Notes under the pieces: model-generated | Told to the model about the DNA's origin: nothing | The model's database searches: none | The model's input: the letters and a program-made list of their open reading frames with translations, nothing else | From: Rhodobacterales bacterium HKCCE2091 | Lineage (GTDB): Bacteria > Pseudomonadota > Alphaproteobacteria > Rhodobacterales > Rhodobacteraceae | DNA: 64,000 nt | Direction of reading: 5' to 3' | NCBI GenBank assembly: GCA_015689685.1 | Contig: WVSL01000002.1 | Span: 248,001 to 312,000, forward strand | Part shown: positions 42,764-51,552 of the stretch, one piece after another | Numbering within the stretch: position 1 is the first letter of the stretch | Layout: each line of letters opens with the position of its first letter | Position numbers and translations under genes: made by a program

Positions 42764-43624
42764 TCAGACCCTCCCCATCAGGCCGTTCGGCCGCAGCGTC
42801 AGGAGCAGGATGACGATGGCGAAGAAAGAGATGGTGGCGGCATCCGGCAGCAGGTAGCGGGCCGCCGTCTCGAGGATCCCGAGCCCGAGCGCGGCGAGGA
42901 ACGACCCGAGGATCGAGCCCATGCCGCCGACCGCGACGACGATCAGGAACAGGACCATGTAGCGCAGCGGATAGTAGGCCTCGATAGGCAGAAGCTCGGA
43001 CCCCATGATCCCGCCGATTGCCGCAAGCGCCGCGCCGAGGCCGAAGGTGGCGAGGTAGACCATGTCGGTGTTGATCCCGTGGGCCGCGGCGATGTCGCGG
43101 TTGTCGACCGACGCCCTGAGCCGGACTCCGAACCGCGTGCGGTCGAGCAGCCACCACAGGAACAGGATGATCGCGAAGCCGAGGCCGATGACGGCGAGGC
43201 GATGGGCCGGCAGCGTGCGGAACCCGAGGTCCACGGGCATGCGCAGCGCCTGCGGGAACTCGATCACCAGGAGCGCGGAGCCCTGCCAGAGGTTTATCGT
43301 GGCGATGAACAGGAACGTCAGCCCGATCGTCGCGAGCACCTGCTGCAATTCGCCCATCCGGTAGATCCGGCGATAGAGCACCAGCTCCAGCGGCAGGGCC
43401 AGGATCACCGTCCCGGCGATCGCCGCGACGAGCGCGATGCCGAAGCCTGTGCCTAGATCCTGCTGAAACCAGTGCGCCAGCGCGCCCCCCACCAGGGCGA
43501 ACGCGCCGTGGGCGAGGTTCACCACCCGCATCAGCCCCATCGTCACAGAAAGTCCGACGGCGATCATGAACAGGATCATGCCGTAGGCCGTACCGTCGAT
43601 GACGATGTTGAGGAAAAGTCCCAC
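42764..43624 (-). CDS. livH: ABC transporter permease LivH
   Basis: A 286-residue permease with GLSVTMGLMRVVNLAHGAFALVG near the N-terminus, the hallmark of LivH, and about eight membrane segments. The start is a GTG at 43624. It lies 61 bp downstream of the binding-protein gene, and a perfect hairpin sits in that gap. It forms the pore with LivM. Confidence 0.92.
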   Translation of the reverse strand: MGLFLNIVIDGTAYGMILFMIAVGLSVTMGLMRVVNLAHGAFALVGGALAHWFQQDLGTGFGIALVAAIAGTVILALPLELVLYRRIYRMGELQQVLATIGLTFLFIATINLWQGSALLVIEFPQALRMPVDLGFRTLPAHRLAVIGLGFAIILFLWWLLDRTRFGVRLRASVDNRDIAAAHGINTDMVYLATFGLGAALAAIGGIMGSELLPIEAYYPLRYMVLFLIVVAVGGMGSILGSFLAALGLGILETAARYLLPDAATISFFAIVILLLTLRPNGLMGRV

Positions 43625-43650
43625 CGGATCACCTGTGTTTCAGAGTGACG

Positions 43651-43673
43651 GCGGGCCGGACGGGCCGGCCCGC
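43651..43673 (-). other. Intercistronic stem-loop between binding protein and livH
   Basis: GCGGGCCGG (43651-43659) and CCGGCCCGC (43665-43673) form a perfect 9-bp GC-rich stem with a 5-nt loop. No U-run follows on the minus strand. As in the TRAP operon, it lies immediately after the substrate-binding protein gene, where it could stabilise that part of the message. Confidence 0.7.
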
Positions 43674-43685
43674 ATCGTCCTGCCT

Positions 43686-44852
43686 TCAGCGATCCCAGCC
43701 GAGGTCGCCGACCGTCGCGATGATCCCCTGCTCCACGTTCTCGAGCAGGCCGGTATCGGGGTTCCGGATGACCTCGCGGATGTAGACGTTCTGGATCACG
43801 GTCCGGGATTCGGGGTCCATCGTCACCGGCCCGCGCGGGCTTTCCCATTCGAGCCCGAGCGCGTGCTGCACGGCCGCGGGGCCGTCGCTTCCGGCGGCTT
43901 CGACCATCTCGTAGATCAGGTGGACCCCGTCATAGGCCCCGACGCTCGCCCAGTTCGCGATGGCATCGGGATGCAGTTCGCGAAGCGTCGCGAGGAACTC
44001 CGCATTGGCCTCGGAATCGTGCGCCTCGGAATAGTGGTAGGCGGTCATCAGCCCCAGCGCCGGATCGCCGAGCGCCTGGAGGTTGCTTTCCTCCGTCTCG
44101 GCGGTGCCGAGGAACATGATCCCGTCCTCGCGCAGACCGTTTTCGTTGTAGGTCCGCGTGAAGGTGTAGGTCGGCGGACCGCCCGGCAGGAACACGAACA
44201 GGCCGTCCGGCGACTGTTCGAGGACGCTCTGAAGGTAGGGCGTGAAGTCCGTGGTGCTGAGCGGCATGCGGATGCTGTCTAGGACCTCTCCGCCGAGCGC
44301 CTCGAAGGTCTCAACGAAGGCGTTCTCGGCGTCGATGCCCGGGCCGTAGTCGGTCACCGTGGTGACGACCGAGCGAACGCCCTGTTCGTAGGCCCATTCC
44401 GCCATCGGCGCGGAGACCTGCCAGAGCGTGTAGCTCGTCCGCAGGTAGAACTCGCTGTCGCGGTTGATGGCCGAGGTCGCGGCGTTGAAGATCACCGTCG
44501 GCGTCTGCGACTGTTCGATCAGCGGCGCCACGGCCAGAGCGTTCGGCGTGAAGGTGAAGCCGGCAAGGTAGTCGACCTCGTCCCGGATCAAGAGTTCCTG
44601 CGCGAGCGACCGCGCCAGATCGGGATCAACCCCGCCGACGTCGCGATAGATGAACTCGATCTCGTTGCCGCCGGCAGAGGTCCCGTGCTGCGCCTGGTAG
44701 GCCTCTATCGCCTGCTGGTACTGGGTGCCGTACTGCGCGAACGGACCCGAAAACGGGGCGATGACCCCGACCCTGATATCCTCCGCCACCGCGGCCTGCG
44801 CGACGACGATACCCAGCGCTAACGCCGGAGCAAACCTGCTGATTGCAGTCAT
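43686..44852 (-). CDS. ABC transporter substrate-binding protein, Leu/Ile/Val-binding type
   Basis: A 388-residue periplasmic protein of the family-5 peripheral-binding-protein type. The signal peptide covers about residues 1-24 with cleavage after VAEA-like VAE context, and RVGVIAPFSGPFAQYGTQ begins the mature fold. The ATG at 44852 follows a GGGAGG Shine-Dalgarno sequence; a start seven codons earlier has none. It is the receptor for the importer encoded downstream and heads the operon that ends with the P450 system and probably the MarR gene. Confidence 0.92.
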   Translation of the reverse strand: MTAISRFAPALALGIVVAQAAVAEDIRVGVIAPFSGPFAQYGTQYQQAIEAYQAQHGTSAGGNEIEFIYRDVGGVDPDLARSLAQELLIRDEVDYLAGFTFTPNALAVAPLIEQSQTPTVIFNAATSAINRDSEFYLRTSYTLWQVSAPMAEWAYEQGVRSVVTTVTDYGPGIDAENAFVETFEALGGEVLDSIRMPLSTTDFTPYLQSVLEQSPDGLFVFLPGGPPTYTFTRTYNENGLREDGIMFLGTAETEESNLQALGDPALGLMTAYHYSEAHDSEANAEFLATLRELHPDAIANWASVGAYDGVHLIYEMVEAAGSDGPAAVQHALGLEWESPRGPVTMDPESRTVIQNVYIREVIRNPDTGLLENVEQGIIATVGDLGWDR

Positions 44853-45256
44853 TCCCGAACCTCCCTTCGGCAACCCCTCCCCGGGTCACCTGTTGATATG
44901 TCAACACTTCATGCGTAATCCCGCGGCCTCGGCGAGTCAAGTTTCAATCCCGTTATGCGGGGTGATGGGAGGGATAGGTATTTACCGCAGGTCAACCCGG
45001 CGCCCGCGATCACTCTCGCGCGGCTGCGATCAACGTTCTGAAATTCAACTTTTTGAACGCCTGAAGTGGCTGTGGTTGTCGCTGCATTGGCCTCGCGGCC
45101 GGAACAAGCGCGCATCCGTTGATTCCTCAACAAGAAGGCGCGCACCTCCAACCTCCCCTTGCGGTTCTCTTTCACGACCACGGTAACCGTCTCGTAGAGT
45201 GACGGGAAGCGCAGTGAGATTGCCTCAATCAGTACCGGACCGGAGCGCACCGCCGG
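44853..45256. promoter_or_regulatory. 404-bp intergenic region upstream of the ABC importer operon
   Basis: No convincing gene is seen. TGTTGA (44891-44896) and TCAACA (44901-44906) form an inverted repeat 39 bp upstream of the binding-protein ATG, a plausible operator for the MarR protein. A second, weaker repeat, TTCAA/TTGAA, lies at 45044-45057. The upstream acyl-CoA synthetase gene ends at 45257 in the same direction, so this region may also end that transcript, but no strong terminator is visible. Confidence 0.5.
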
Positions 45257-46960
45257 TCATTCCGTCAGCCCCAGTTCGGCCATCGCGATCTTTCGCAGTT
45301 CGAATTTCTGGACCTTGCCGTTGGCCGTCATCGGGTAGGACGTGGCGGTCAGGATGTATTTCGGCATCTTGTGCCGCGCGAGCTCGGCTCGGCACGCCGC
45401 CTGGATCGCATCCGTCGAGATCGCCTTACCCGGCTTGGCGACGATCACCGCGCAGATCTCCTCTCCCATGTCCCGGTCCGGCACGCCCACGACCTGGGCA
45501 TCCGATACGTCCGGGAGAGTGACGAGGAAGGCCTCGATCTCCGCGGGATAGATGTTCTCGCCGCCACGGATGATCATGTCCTTGATCCGGCCGACGATGC
45601 GCAGGTGCCCCGTTTCCGACAGGACCGCGAGATCGCCGGAATGGAACCAGCCGTCCGGCCCGAGCGACTCCGCCGTCTTGTCGGGCATGTCGTAGTAGCC
45701 CGCGGTCACGAGGTAGCCGCGGATCATGAGTTCGCCCGGCTCACCCACCGGCACGGTCTCGCCGGTTTCGGGATCGACCACCCGGATGCCGGTATGCGGA
45801 AGCGGCACGCCGGCGGTCGACAGCCGGAGCTCGTAGGGGTCGTCCGGCGAGGTCTGGGTGATGATCGGGCTGCATTCGGTCATTCCCATGATGATCATCG
45901 GCTCACCGCCCATCCGGTCCCGCACCTCGCGCATCAGTTCGGGCTGGATCGTCGTGCCACCGGTGAAGGCGATGCGGAGGGAGGACACATCGACCCGGCC
46001 CTCGGTGAGCGTGGGTTCCTCCAGCATCCGGACCAGCATGGTCGGGACGGCGTTGATGATCGTGCCCCGGTGCGCCCCGATCAGTTCGAGCATCCGCGCG
46101 GCATCGAAGGCCGACATGCCGACAAGGCAGCCGCCGACCGAGTGCATCCCGATCACGTTGCAGACGCAGCCCGCGGTGTGGAAGAACGGCATGGCGCTGA
46201 CCATCACGTCCTCTTCCGTGAACCCCGCGCGCGTCGCCATGAGGCGGGCGTTGTTCACGATGCCCCGGTGCCGCAGCATCGCCCCCTTGGGCGAGCCCGT
46301 CGTGCCGCTGGTGTACTGGATCTGCGCGATGTCGCCCGCCGAAACCTTTGCGCAATTGGCCTCGAAGGCCGTCTCGTCGCACCGCTCCGAGAGTGCGGTG
46401 ATGCCGTCCAAGGGTATCGCCCCGGCCATGCCGGACCCGGCGAACGTCCCGATGCGCCGGAGCGCGGGAAAGCGGGTGGCGTCCTCCCGCTGCCCGGTCG
46501 CAGTGCCGCGACCGGCGAGGTCGGGCATCAGGTCCGTCAGCGCGGCGGCGATGTCGAACCCCCGGTAGCCGTCGACGGTGATGAGCGCGGTCACGTCGCC
46601 CTGGTCGAGCAGGTAGGCGAGTTCCCGTTCGTGATAGCCGGGGTTTACCGTGACCATGACTGCGCCGAGCCGCGCGAGTGCGTATTCGATCAGCACCCAT
46701 TCCGGGCAGTTCGGGGACAGCACGGCGACCCGGTCGCCGAAACCGACGTCCCAGGCGTGGAGCCCGCGCGCCAGCCGGTCCGCGCGCGCCTTGAGGTCCG
46801 CGTAGGTCCAGCGAACCGAGAATTCGTCGAAGACCAGGGCGGGCCTGTCGGCGAACGTCGCCGCCTGCTCGTCCAGCAATTGCGCCAGCGTGATCTCGCG
46901 GAGTCCGGGCCCCTCCGACTCCGGCTCCCACAACGACAGTCCGTCTGCCCGCAAAGCCAT
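45257..46960 (-). CDS. AMP-dependent acyl/aryl-CoA synthetase
   Basis: A 567-residue ANL enzyme of fatty-acyl-CoA synthetase size. The P-loop is YTSGTTGSPKGAMLRH, A5 is GMTECSP, the hinge is GRIKDMIIRGGENIYP and the C-terminal catalytic lysine is in TANGKVQK. It would convert the imported or demethylated carboxylic acid into its CoA thioester. It is transcribed in the same direction as the ABC operon but 404 bp away, so it may have its own promoter in 46961-47180. Confidence 0.92.
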   Translation of the reverse strand: MALRADGLSLWEPESEGPGLREITLAQLLDEQAATFADRPALVFDEFSVRWTYADLKARADRLARGLHAWDVGFGDRVAVLSPNCPEWVLIEYALARLGAVMVTVNPGYHERELAYLLDQGDVTALITVDGYRGFDIAAALTDLMPDLAGRGTATGQREDATRFPALRRIGTFAGSGMAGAIPLDGITALSERCDETAFEANCAKVSAGDIAQIQYTSGTTGSPKGAMLRHRGIVNNARLMATRAGFTEEDVMVSAMPFFHTAGCVCNVIGMHSVGGCLVGMSAFDAARMLELIGAHRGTIINAVPTMLVRMLEEPTLTEGRVDVSSLRIAFTGGTTIQPELMREVRDRMGGEPMIIMGMTECSPIITQTSPDDPYELRLSTAGVPLPHTGIRVVDPETGETVPVGEPGELMIRGYLVTAGYYDMPDKTAESLGPDGWFHSGDLAVLSETGHLRIVGRIKDMIIRGGENIYPAEIEAFLVTLPDVSDAQVVGVPDRDMGEEICAVIVAKPGKAISTDAIQAACRAELARHKMPKYILTATSYPMTANGKVQKFELRKIAMAELGLTE

Positions 46961-47180
46961 CGCGCCCTCCCTGACCCGCCCAGCTTGACAAGAGTGATGC
47001 CAGAAGGTCGTTTTACATTCAACGAATAGTTTCTTGGCAGTCGCAGCATGCCTAGCATTTAGCGTCTATTTCACCGGCAAATCCGGCCCCTAACCGAGAC
47101 GTTTCGTTGGATTTCAAACGGTCTCCGAGCCAAGCCAATCCGTCCCGCTCGGTTTGCACGTTAAAGTGCGCCGACCGCGT

Positions 47181-48554
47181 CTAGGCTGGCTCCCCCACCC
47201 GGTAGCTCGTGCGCGCGCTGGTCGAGAGCGGCCAACCGGTGACGGTGCCGCGAAGGGTCATCTGGACGTGGGGTTCGACCGTGGGCCGGGACGATCCGCC
47301 GTCGGGTTCGCCCCAGAGAAGCTCCAGTTCGGTGCCTTCCGCGGCATGTTCCGCGTCGACGCAGGCAAGCGCCGCCCAGGTCCGGTCTGGGGCGATGAAG
47401 TTCAGGTAGCTCGACACGCCGACCGGCCTGCCATCGCGGGTCCGCACGCTGTCGAACGGGTACGCCGCGTAGTGCGCGGACGGCTCCTCCATCGCCTTGC
47501 CCTTTGGCCCCTGCCCCATCTGGCTGCGATAGACAGCCGCCGCGTCGTCGGCATCGATGATGAGCGAGACCTTCCGGCGGTGCGGCCGGTCGGCCATGTT
47601 CTCCAGTGCCGCGCGGCCGATGAAATCGTGGTCGAACCGGATCAGCCGGCCGTAGTCGAGATCCCAGGGCGTGAAGTAGTAGTCCTCGATCCGGTCGCTC
47701 ACGAAACTGCCGCCGAGGGAGGCCATCCCGTCATAGCTGAGCGCCGGCAGCCATTCCCGGTAGGGACGCATGGCCTCGTCGGAGTAGATCGCCGGGAACA
47801 CGCAGCCCCACCATCCGCTCTCCACCGTGGCCGATCCGTAGGCTCGCGCCCCGACCTGGCGCATTCCGTAGGCCTTGCCGGTCTCCAGCAGCAGGTCCTT
47901 GACCTCCTGGTAGTGCTCGACCGGCCCCCAGAATTCGAGCCCCGGGGCACCGCCCATCCCGTGCTGCAACGTCCGGTAGCTGCGGCCCCCGACGGAAATC
48001 CGGCCCATCCGGAAGAAGCCCGAGGCATCCATGCGGCCGCCGTTCAGCTGTTCCAGCATGTCCCAGGCGCAGGGGCCCTGCACCTCGAAGCGGAAGGTCT
48101 TCTTCGGCCTGTCGCTGTCGAGCTTGCGTTCGTCGCGGTCGCACCGCACATCGAAGCCGGAGATCGAGGCGTTGAACTCGATCCAGCTTGCCACCGTCGG
48201 GCGGCCGATGACGTTCACCAGCCCGTCGCCGAGGCCCATGAGGATCATGTCGCCGATGATGTACCCGTTCGGCGCGCAGCACACTAGCTGCTTGGCCTTG
48301 CCGTCGCCGAACCCGGTGAAGCCGTTGATCGCGAGGCTGGCGATGAACGGGATCGTGTCGGGGCCTTCGACATAGAGGTCCGTCATGTGAAACGACTGGT
48401 CCATGAGCGCGACGCCTTCGCGCCACGCCCTCTGCTCCTCCCGCCAGTTCGAGAATTCCGCCGGGATGGGAAACTGGTAGGGGCCCATCTGCGACGCGCG
48501 GAGCATCTCGATGGGGGACGCGAATTGATCGAGTTTCCGTTGCAGCGTCGTCAT
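47181..48554 (-). CDS. LigM-like tetrahydrofolate-dependent O-demethylase (GcvT family)
   Basis: A 457-residue protein of the aminomethyltransferase fold. MLRASQMGPYQFPIPAEFSN near the start, LRASQ.GxY...EFSNWRxEQxAWR, and SFVSDRIEDYYFTPWDLDYG closely resemble vanillate demethylase LigM as I remember it. The family moves a methyl group from a methoxy aromatic acid to tetrahydrofolate. DmdA (DMSP demethylase) is a more distant relative and is shorter. The start at 48554 gives the expected N-terminus. The membrane protein gene upstream lies 139 bp away. Confidence 0.85.
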   Translation of the reverse strand: MTTLQRKLDQFASPIEMLRASQMGPYQFPIPAEFSNWREEQRAWREGVALMDQSFHMTDLYVEGPDTIPFIASLAINGFTGFGDGKAKQLVCCAPNGYIIGDMILMGLGDGLVNVIGRPTVASWIEFNASISGFDVRCDRDERKLDSDRPKKTFRFEVQGPCAWDMLEQLNGGRMDASGFFRMGRISVGGRSYRTLQHGMGGAPGLEFWGPVEHYQEVKDLLLETGKAYGMRQVGARAYGSATVESGWWGCVFPAIYSDEAMRPYREWLPALSYDGMASLGGSFVSDRIEDYYFTPWDLDYGRLIRFDHDFIGRAALENMADRPHRRKVSLIIDADDAAAVYRSQMGQGPKGKAMEEPSAHYAAYPFDSVRTRDGRPVGVSSYLNFIAPDRTWAALACVDAEHAAEGTELELLWGEPDGGSSRPTVEPHVQMTLRGTVTGWPLSTSARTSYRVGEPA

Positions 48555-48693
48555 GACCGACCTCCCTCTCCCTGCCCGCCCGTCGTTGCCTTGCCCGAGC
48601 GGCACTTTCAGCTTTCGTGATCGTTGCCGGAAACACCAGCCCGCACCGGGTGAGTCCCCGTTGGGCTCACCGGCGCGGGGCTGCCCGTTGCCC

Positions 48694-49554
48694 CTATTCG
48701 GCCGCCACCGGACGAACGGCACCCACCCCGTGCGACTTCGCGCGGTCCACGCGGCGGCGGACGAGATCGGCGAGGGCGATACCGATGAGACCGGCGGTCC
48801 AGCTCGGGATCGCGAGGGTCAGGCCCTCCATGTCCTTCACCAACAGGTCGATCAGCATCATCTCGGCGCGGAAGATCCAGTACGCGCCCCAGATCGCGCC
48901 GACGTAGCGCCACATCCAGACCCGATGCCGTTCGCTGTCGCCCCTCCGGATCGCGACCACCCCGATCCCCACGGGCACCAGCGCGGTCAGGGCCAGGAAA
49001 TAGAGCCCGAACGTCGTCCAGAGGTGCCCGTAGGCCTGCACCTCGACAAGCTCGGAGGTCAGCAGCCCCGCACAGGTCAGGCTGACGACGACGGCCACCA
49101 CCGAAACCCGCCCGATCATGGCGTGTCCGGCATGCGTGCCACCGGGCCGAAAGACCTGGATCGTCGCCGTGACCAGGGCGATGGTGTTGAAGATGATGTG
49201 ACCGTAGAGCAGCGCCACGCGCCCGCCCGGTCCGCCGACGAAACGGTCGTAGAACGCGACCGCCCAGGACGGGTGGGTCTCGTAGCCCGTCAGAACCGTG
49301 CAGGCGTTGTCCACGCACGGCACCAGCGCGGCGGCATCGTCACCGGCACCGATGTGGCTGACGACATCGAAGATCCCGGTGAAGAACATGATCCCGCCCG
49401 CCATTCCCTCGACAACGTAGCGACCATTGAGGATGAGCGCGAAGATGGCGCCGTAGGCGAAGAACGGTATCCAGTTCCGGCTCCGGATGCTCCAGACGAA
49501 CAGGGGAACCCAAAGCACCAGTGCTGCATAGAACAGAAACACGCCAGTGTTCAC
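48694..49554 (-). CDS. DUF2306-like multi-pass membrane protein
   Basis: A 286-residue protein with about 7-8 hydrophobic segments (starting MNTGVFLFYAALVLWVPLFV). HPSWAVAFYDRF and LLYGHIIFNTIALVTATIQVF, with HAMIGRVSVVAVVVSL, resemble the DUF2306 pattern. The GTG at 49554 follows a GGGAGGAG Shine-Dalgarno sequence; the longer frame lacks a signal-compatible start. It is probably co-expressed with the LigM-like gene. A role in substrate entry or signalling is possible but unproven. Confidence 0.65.
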   Translation of the reverse strand: MNTGVFLFYAALVLWVPLFVWSIRSRNWIPFFAYGAIFALILNGRYVVEGMAGGIMFFTGIFDVVSHIGAGDDAAALVPCVDNACTVLTGYETHPSWAVAFYDRFVGGPGGRVALLYGHIIFNTIALVTATIQVFRPGGTHAGHAMIGRVSVVAVVVSLTCAGLLTSELVEVQAYGHLWTTFGLYFLALTALVPVGIGVVAIRRGDSERHRVWMWRYVGAIWGAYWIFRAEMMLIDLLVKDMEGLTLAIPSWTAGLIGIALADLVRRRVDRAKSHGVGAVRPVAAE

Positions 49555-50060
49555 GGCGACTCTCCTCCCAGAAAGTTTCAGTCCGAACCCACGCTGCCTC
49601 CTCCTCAAGACGCGGTGCGGGACGTCGCGCAAGGCCTTCGATCCCCGTTCTGCCCCCCCCGAAACCGAAGTCGTTCTGAAAGGACAGCACGGTTTGCGCT
49701 GAAGGAAGCTTCGGGCCGGCGAGTTGCAGAGTCAACTTTTTTCATGTAGCCCCGCTTTCGCAACAACAAGCTGCACGCGGCCTATGGTTGACAAAGCAAC
49801 TCACTCGAGCTCCGTCGATTGGTTGCGCGGCCTCGGCCCCAAACCGTTGAACAACCGCCGCAAACCGGCCCTGCGTCCCCGACCGGGACCCGGCGGAGCC
49901 GAAGACGACATGCCCCGCCGCCGACGCCAGGCCGGGGACAGGTCACCGTCGCCGAGATCGCGTTGTCGCGTATCGGCTTTGTGACGGCACCTGACATGTC
50001 CTACGAAGGGACCGGAGGAGGTCGCGGCCCGTGCCGCGGAACCAGGAGGGACAAACTGCC
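49555..50060. promoter_or_regulatory. 506-bp divergent intergenic region
   Basis: The region separates the leftward membrane-protein gene from the rightward P450 gene and must hold both promoters. The Shine-Dalgarno sequences of both neighbours are at its edges. A TTGACA hexamer occurs at about 49796 but without a convincing -10 partner. Several reading frames are open but have shadow-like composition. I see no gene, repeat or strong hairpin. Confidence 0.5.
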
Positions 50061-51239
50061 ATGTCCGATGCGCCGGTCTTCGAGATAGATCCGAAGGTCT
50101 TTCACGCCGACCCCTACCCCGATCTCGCCCGAATGCGGTCCGAAGCCCCGATCGCCCGGGTGCCCCAGCTCGGCGCCACGCTCTTCACCCGCCACGAGAC
50201 CATCTTCCGCGAGGAGAAGCGGATCGAGACCTTCTCGTCCGTTCAGCCGGGCGGGCTGATGACCGTGATGATGGGCGAGAACATGATGCGGAAGGATGGC
50301 GAGGCCCATTCCAGCGAGCGGAAGGCCACGTTCCGTGCGTTTTCGCCCCGTACCGTCCGCGAGCTCTGGGTCGCACGCTTTGCGAAGAAGACCGAGGAGA
50401 TCCTCGACCGGCTGGAGCCGCAGGGCGGATGCGATCTCGTCGCGGACTACGCGATGGCCATGTCCGGCGAGGCCCTGATCGCGATCACCGGGCTTGAGAG
50501 CATGACATGGCGGGAGATGGATCGGGTCAGCCAGGGCATGATCGACGGGATCGCCAACTACCACGGCGACCCGGAGGTCGAGGCGCGCTGCCGTGACTGC
50601 ACGGCCTCCATCGATGCCCATATCGACGAGATGGTGCCGGTCTACAGGAAGACGCCGAACGCGTCGCTGCTTTCCGTCCAGCTGGAGGCCGGTCTGCCAA
50701 TGGAGTCGGTCCGGGCCAACGTGAAGCTCGCGATCTCCGGCGGGCAGAACGAGCCGCGCGACGCCATCGCCGGCGCGGCGTGGGCGCTGCTGACGCACCC
50801 GGACCAGCTTCGGATGGTGCAGGACGGAGACGTGACATGGCAGCAGGTCTTCGCGGAATACGCCCGGTGGAACTCTCCGATCGGGATGGCGCCCCGGCAG
50901 GTGGCCCGGAGGGATACCGTCGACGGCGTCACCTTCGAACCGGGCGAGCGCGTCTTCCTGATGTTCGGTTCCGGCAACCGCGATGAAGCCATCTGGAGGG
51001 ACCCGGACAGGTTCGATCTCACCCGTGACTGCTCGCGCTCCATCGCTTTCGGCGCCGGCCCTCACTTCTGCGCCGGGGCCGCGGCGAGCCGTGCCATGAT
51101 CGCCGATGTCGCCCTGCCGATGCTGTTCGCCCGGTTTCCCGACCTGCGGCTGGCGGGCGAAGTGCCGTTCGCCGGTTGGGCATTCCGGGGTCCGCTCCGG
51201 ATGCCGGTCGAATGGAGCGGCAGCGAAGCCCGGACCTAG
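50061..51239 (+). CDS. Cytochrome P450 with atypical I-helix
   Basis: A 392-residue P450. The heme loop IAFGAGPHFCAGAAASRAM and the ExxR of EYARWNSP are intact. The I-helix, normally AGxDTT, reads ISGGQNEPRDAIAG, with no threonine at the oxygen-activation position, so Asn/Glu may serve instead. The ATG at 50061 follows an AGGAGGG Shine-Dalgarno sequence, although an upstream in-frame start at 50031 is open. It stands alone and would need electrons from the ferredoxin system encoded at 37.6-39.1 kb or elsewhere. The substrate is unknown. Confidence 0.9.
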   Translation: MSDAPVFEIDPKVFHADPYPDLARMRSEAPIARVPQLGATLFTRHETIFREEKRIETFSSVQPGGLMTVMMGENMMRKDGEAHSSERKATFRAFSPRTVRELWVARFAKKTEEILDRLEPQGGCDLVADYAMAMSGEALIAITGLESMTWREMDRVSQGMIDGIANYHGDPEVEARCRDCTASIDAHIDEMVPVYRKTPNASLLSVQLEAGLPMESVRANVKLAISGGQNEPRDAIAGAAWALLTHPDQLRMVQDGDVTWQQVFAEYARWNSPIGMAPRQVARRDTVDGVTFEPGERVFLMFGSGNRDEAIWRDPDRFDLTRDCSRSIAFGAGPHFCAGAAASRAMIADVALPMLFARFPDLRLAGEVPFAGWAFRGPLRMPVEWSGSEART

Positions 51240-51552
51240 GGGTGGCGGCTCCGGAAAGGAAACGTGTGTTGGCCGGTCTTCGAGAAAGGCGTGCCGCCAC
51301 CCATTGAACGCGGACCAGCGAGCTTGTCCCGCATAACCTTCTAATACAACGGAAAAATCCGGCCACAGCAGGATGGGGAGACCGCTTTCGCGGGGAAAGT
51401 GGCGGAGGTGGCGCGACCGGGGTCGAACGTTCTCCGTCTCGTAAATATCTGTAACCACTGCGCCAGCGGCTCGACCCTTACGAAGTCCCGCAGCCAAAAG
51501 TTCAGTGTAACCGAGCGTCATCAGCAGTCACCAGGACCCGATGTGGGCCTCG
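51240..51552. other. 313-bp intergenic region with possible attachment-like repeat
   Basis: No well-supported gene is seen. At 51397-51408 the 12-mer AAGTGGCGGAGG occurs, identical to 53772-53783. Nearby, GACCGGGGTCGAACG (51414-51428) looks like the reverse complement of a degenerate tRNA T-arm. A minus-strand reading frame from 51521 is open into the P450 antisense, but I could not link it to a family. The region may carry remnants of an old integration. Confidence 0.35.

Noticed and set aside
49782-49997. 71-codon minus-strand frame in the divergent region
   Set aside because: It lacks a ribosome site and any domain; the composition fits a random open frame in GC-rich DNA.
51239-51521. Minus-strand frame beginning MTLGYTELLAAGLRKGRAAG
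   Set aside because: It has a protein-like look for about 90 codons but then runs as antisense of the P450, and no family or ribosome site supports it. A remnant of a mobile element is possible.
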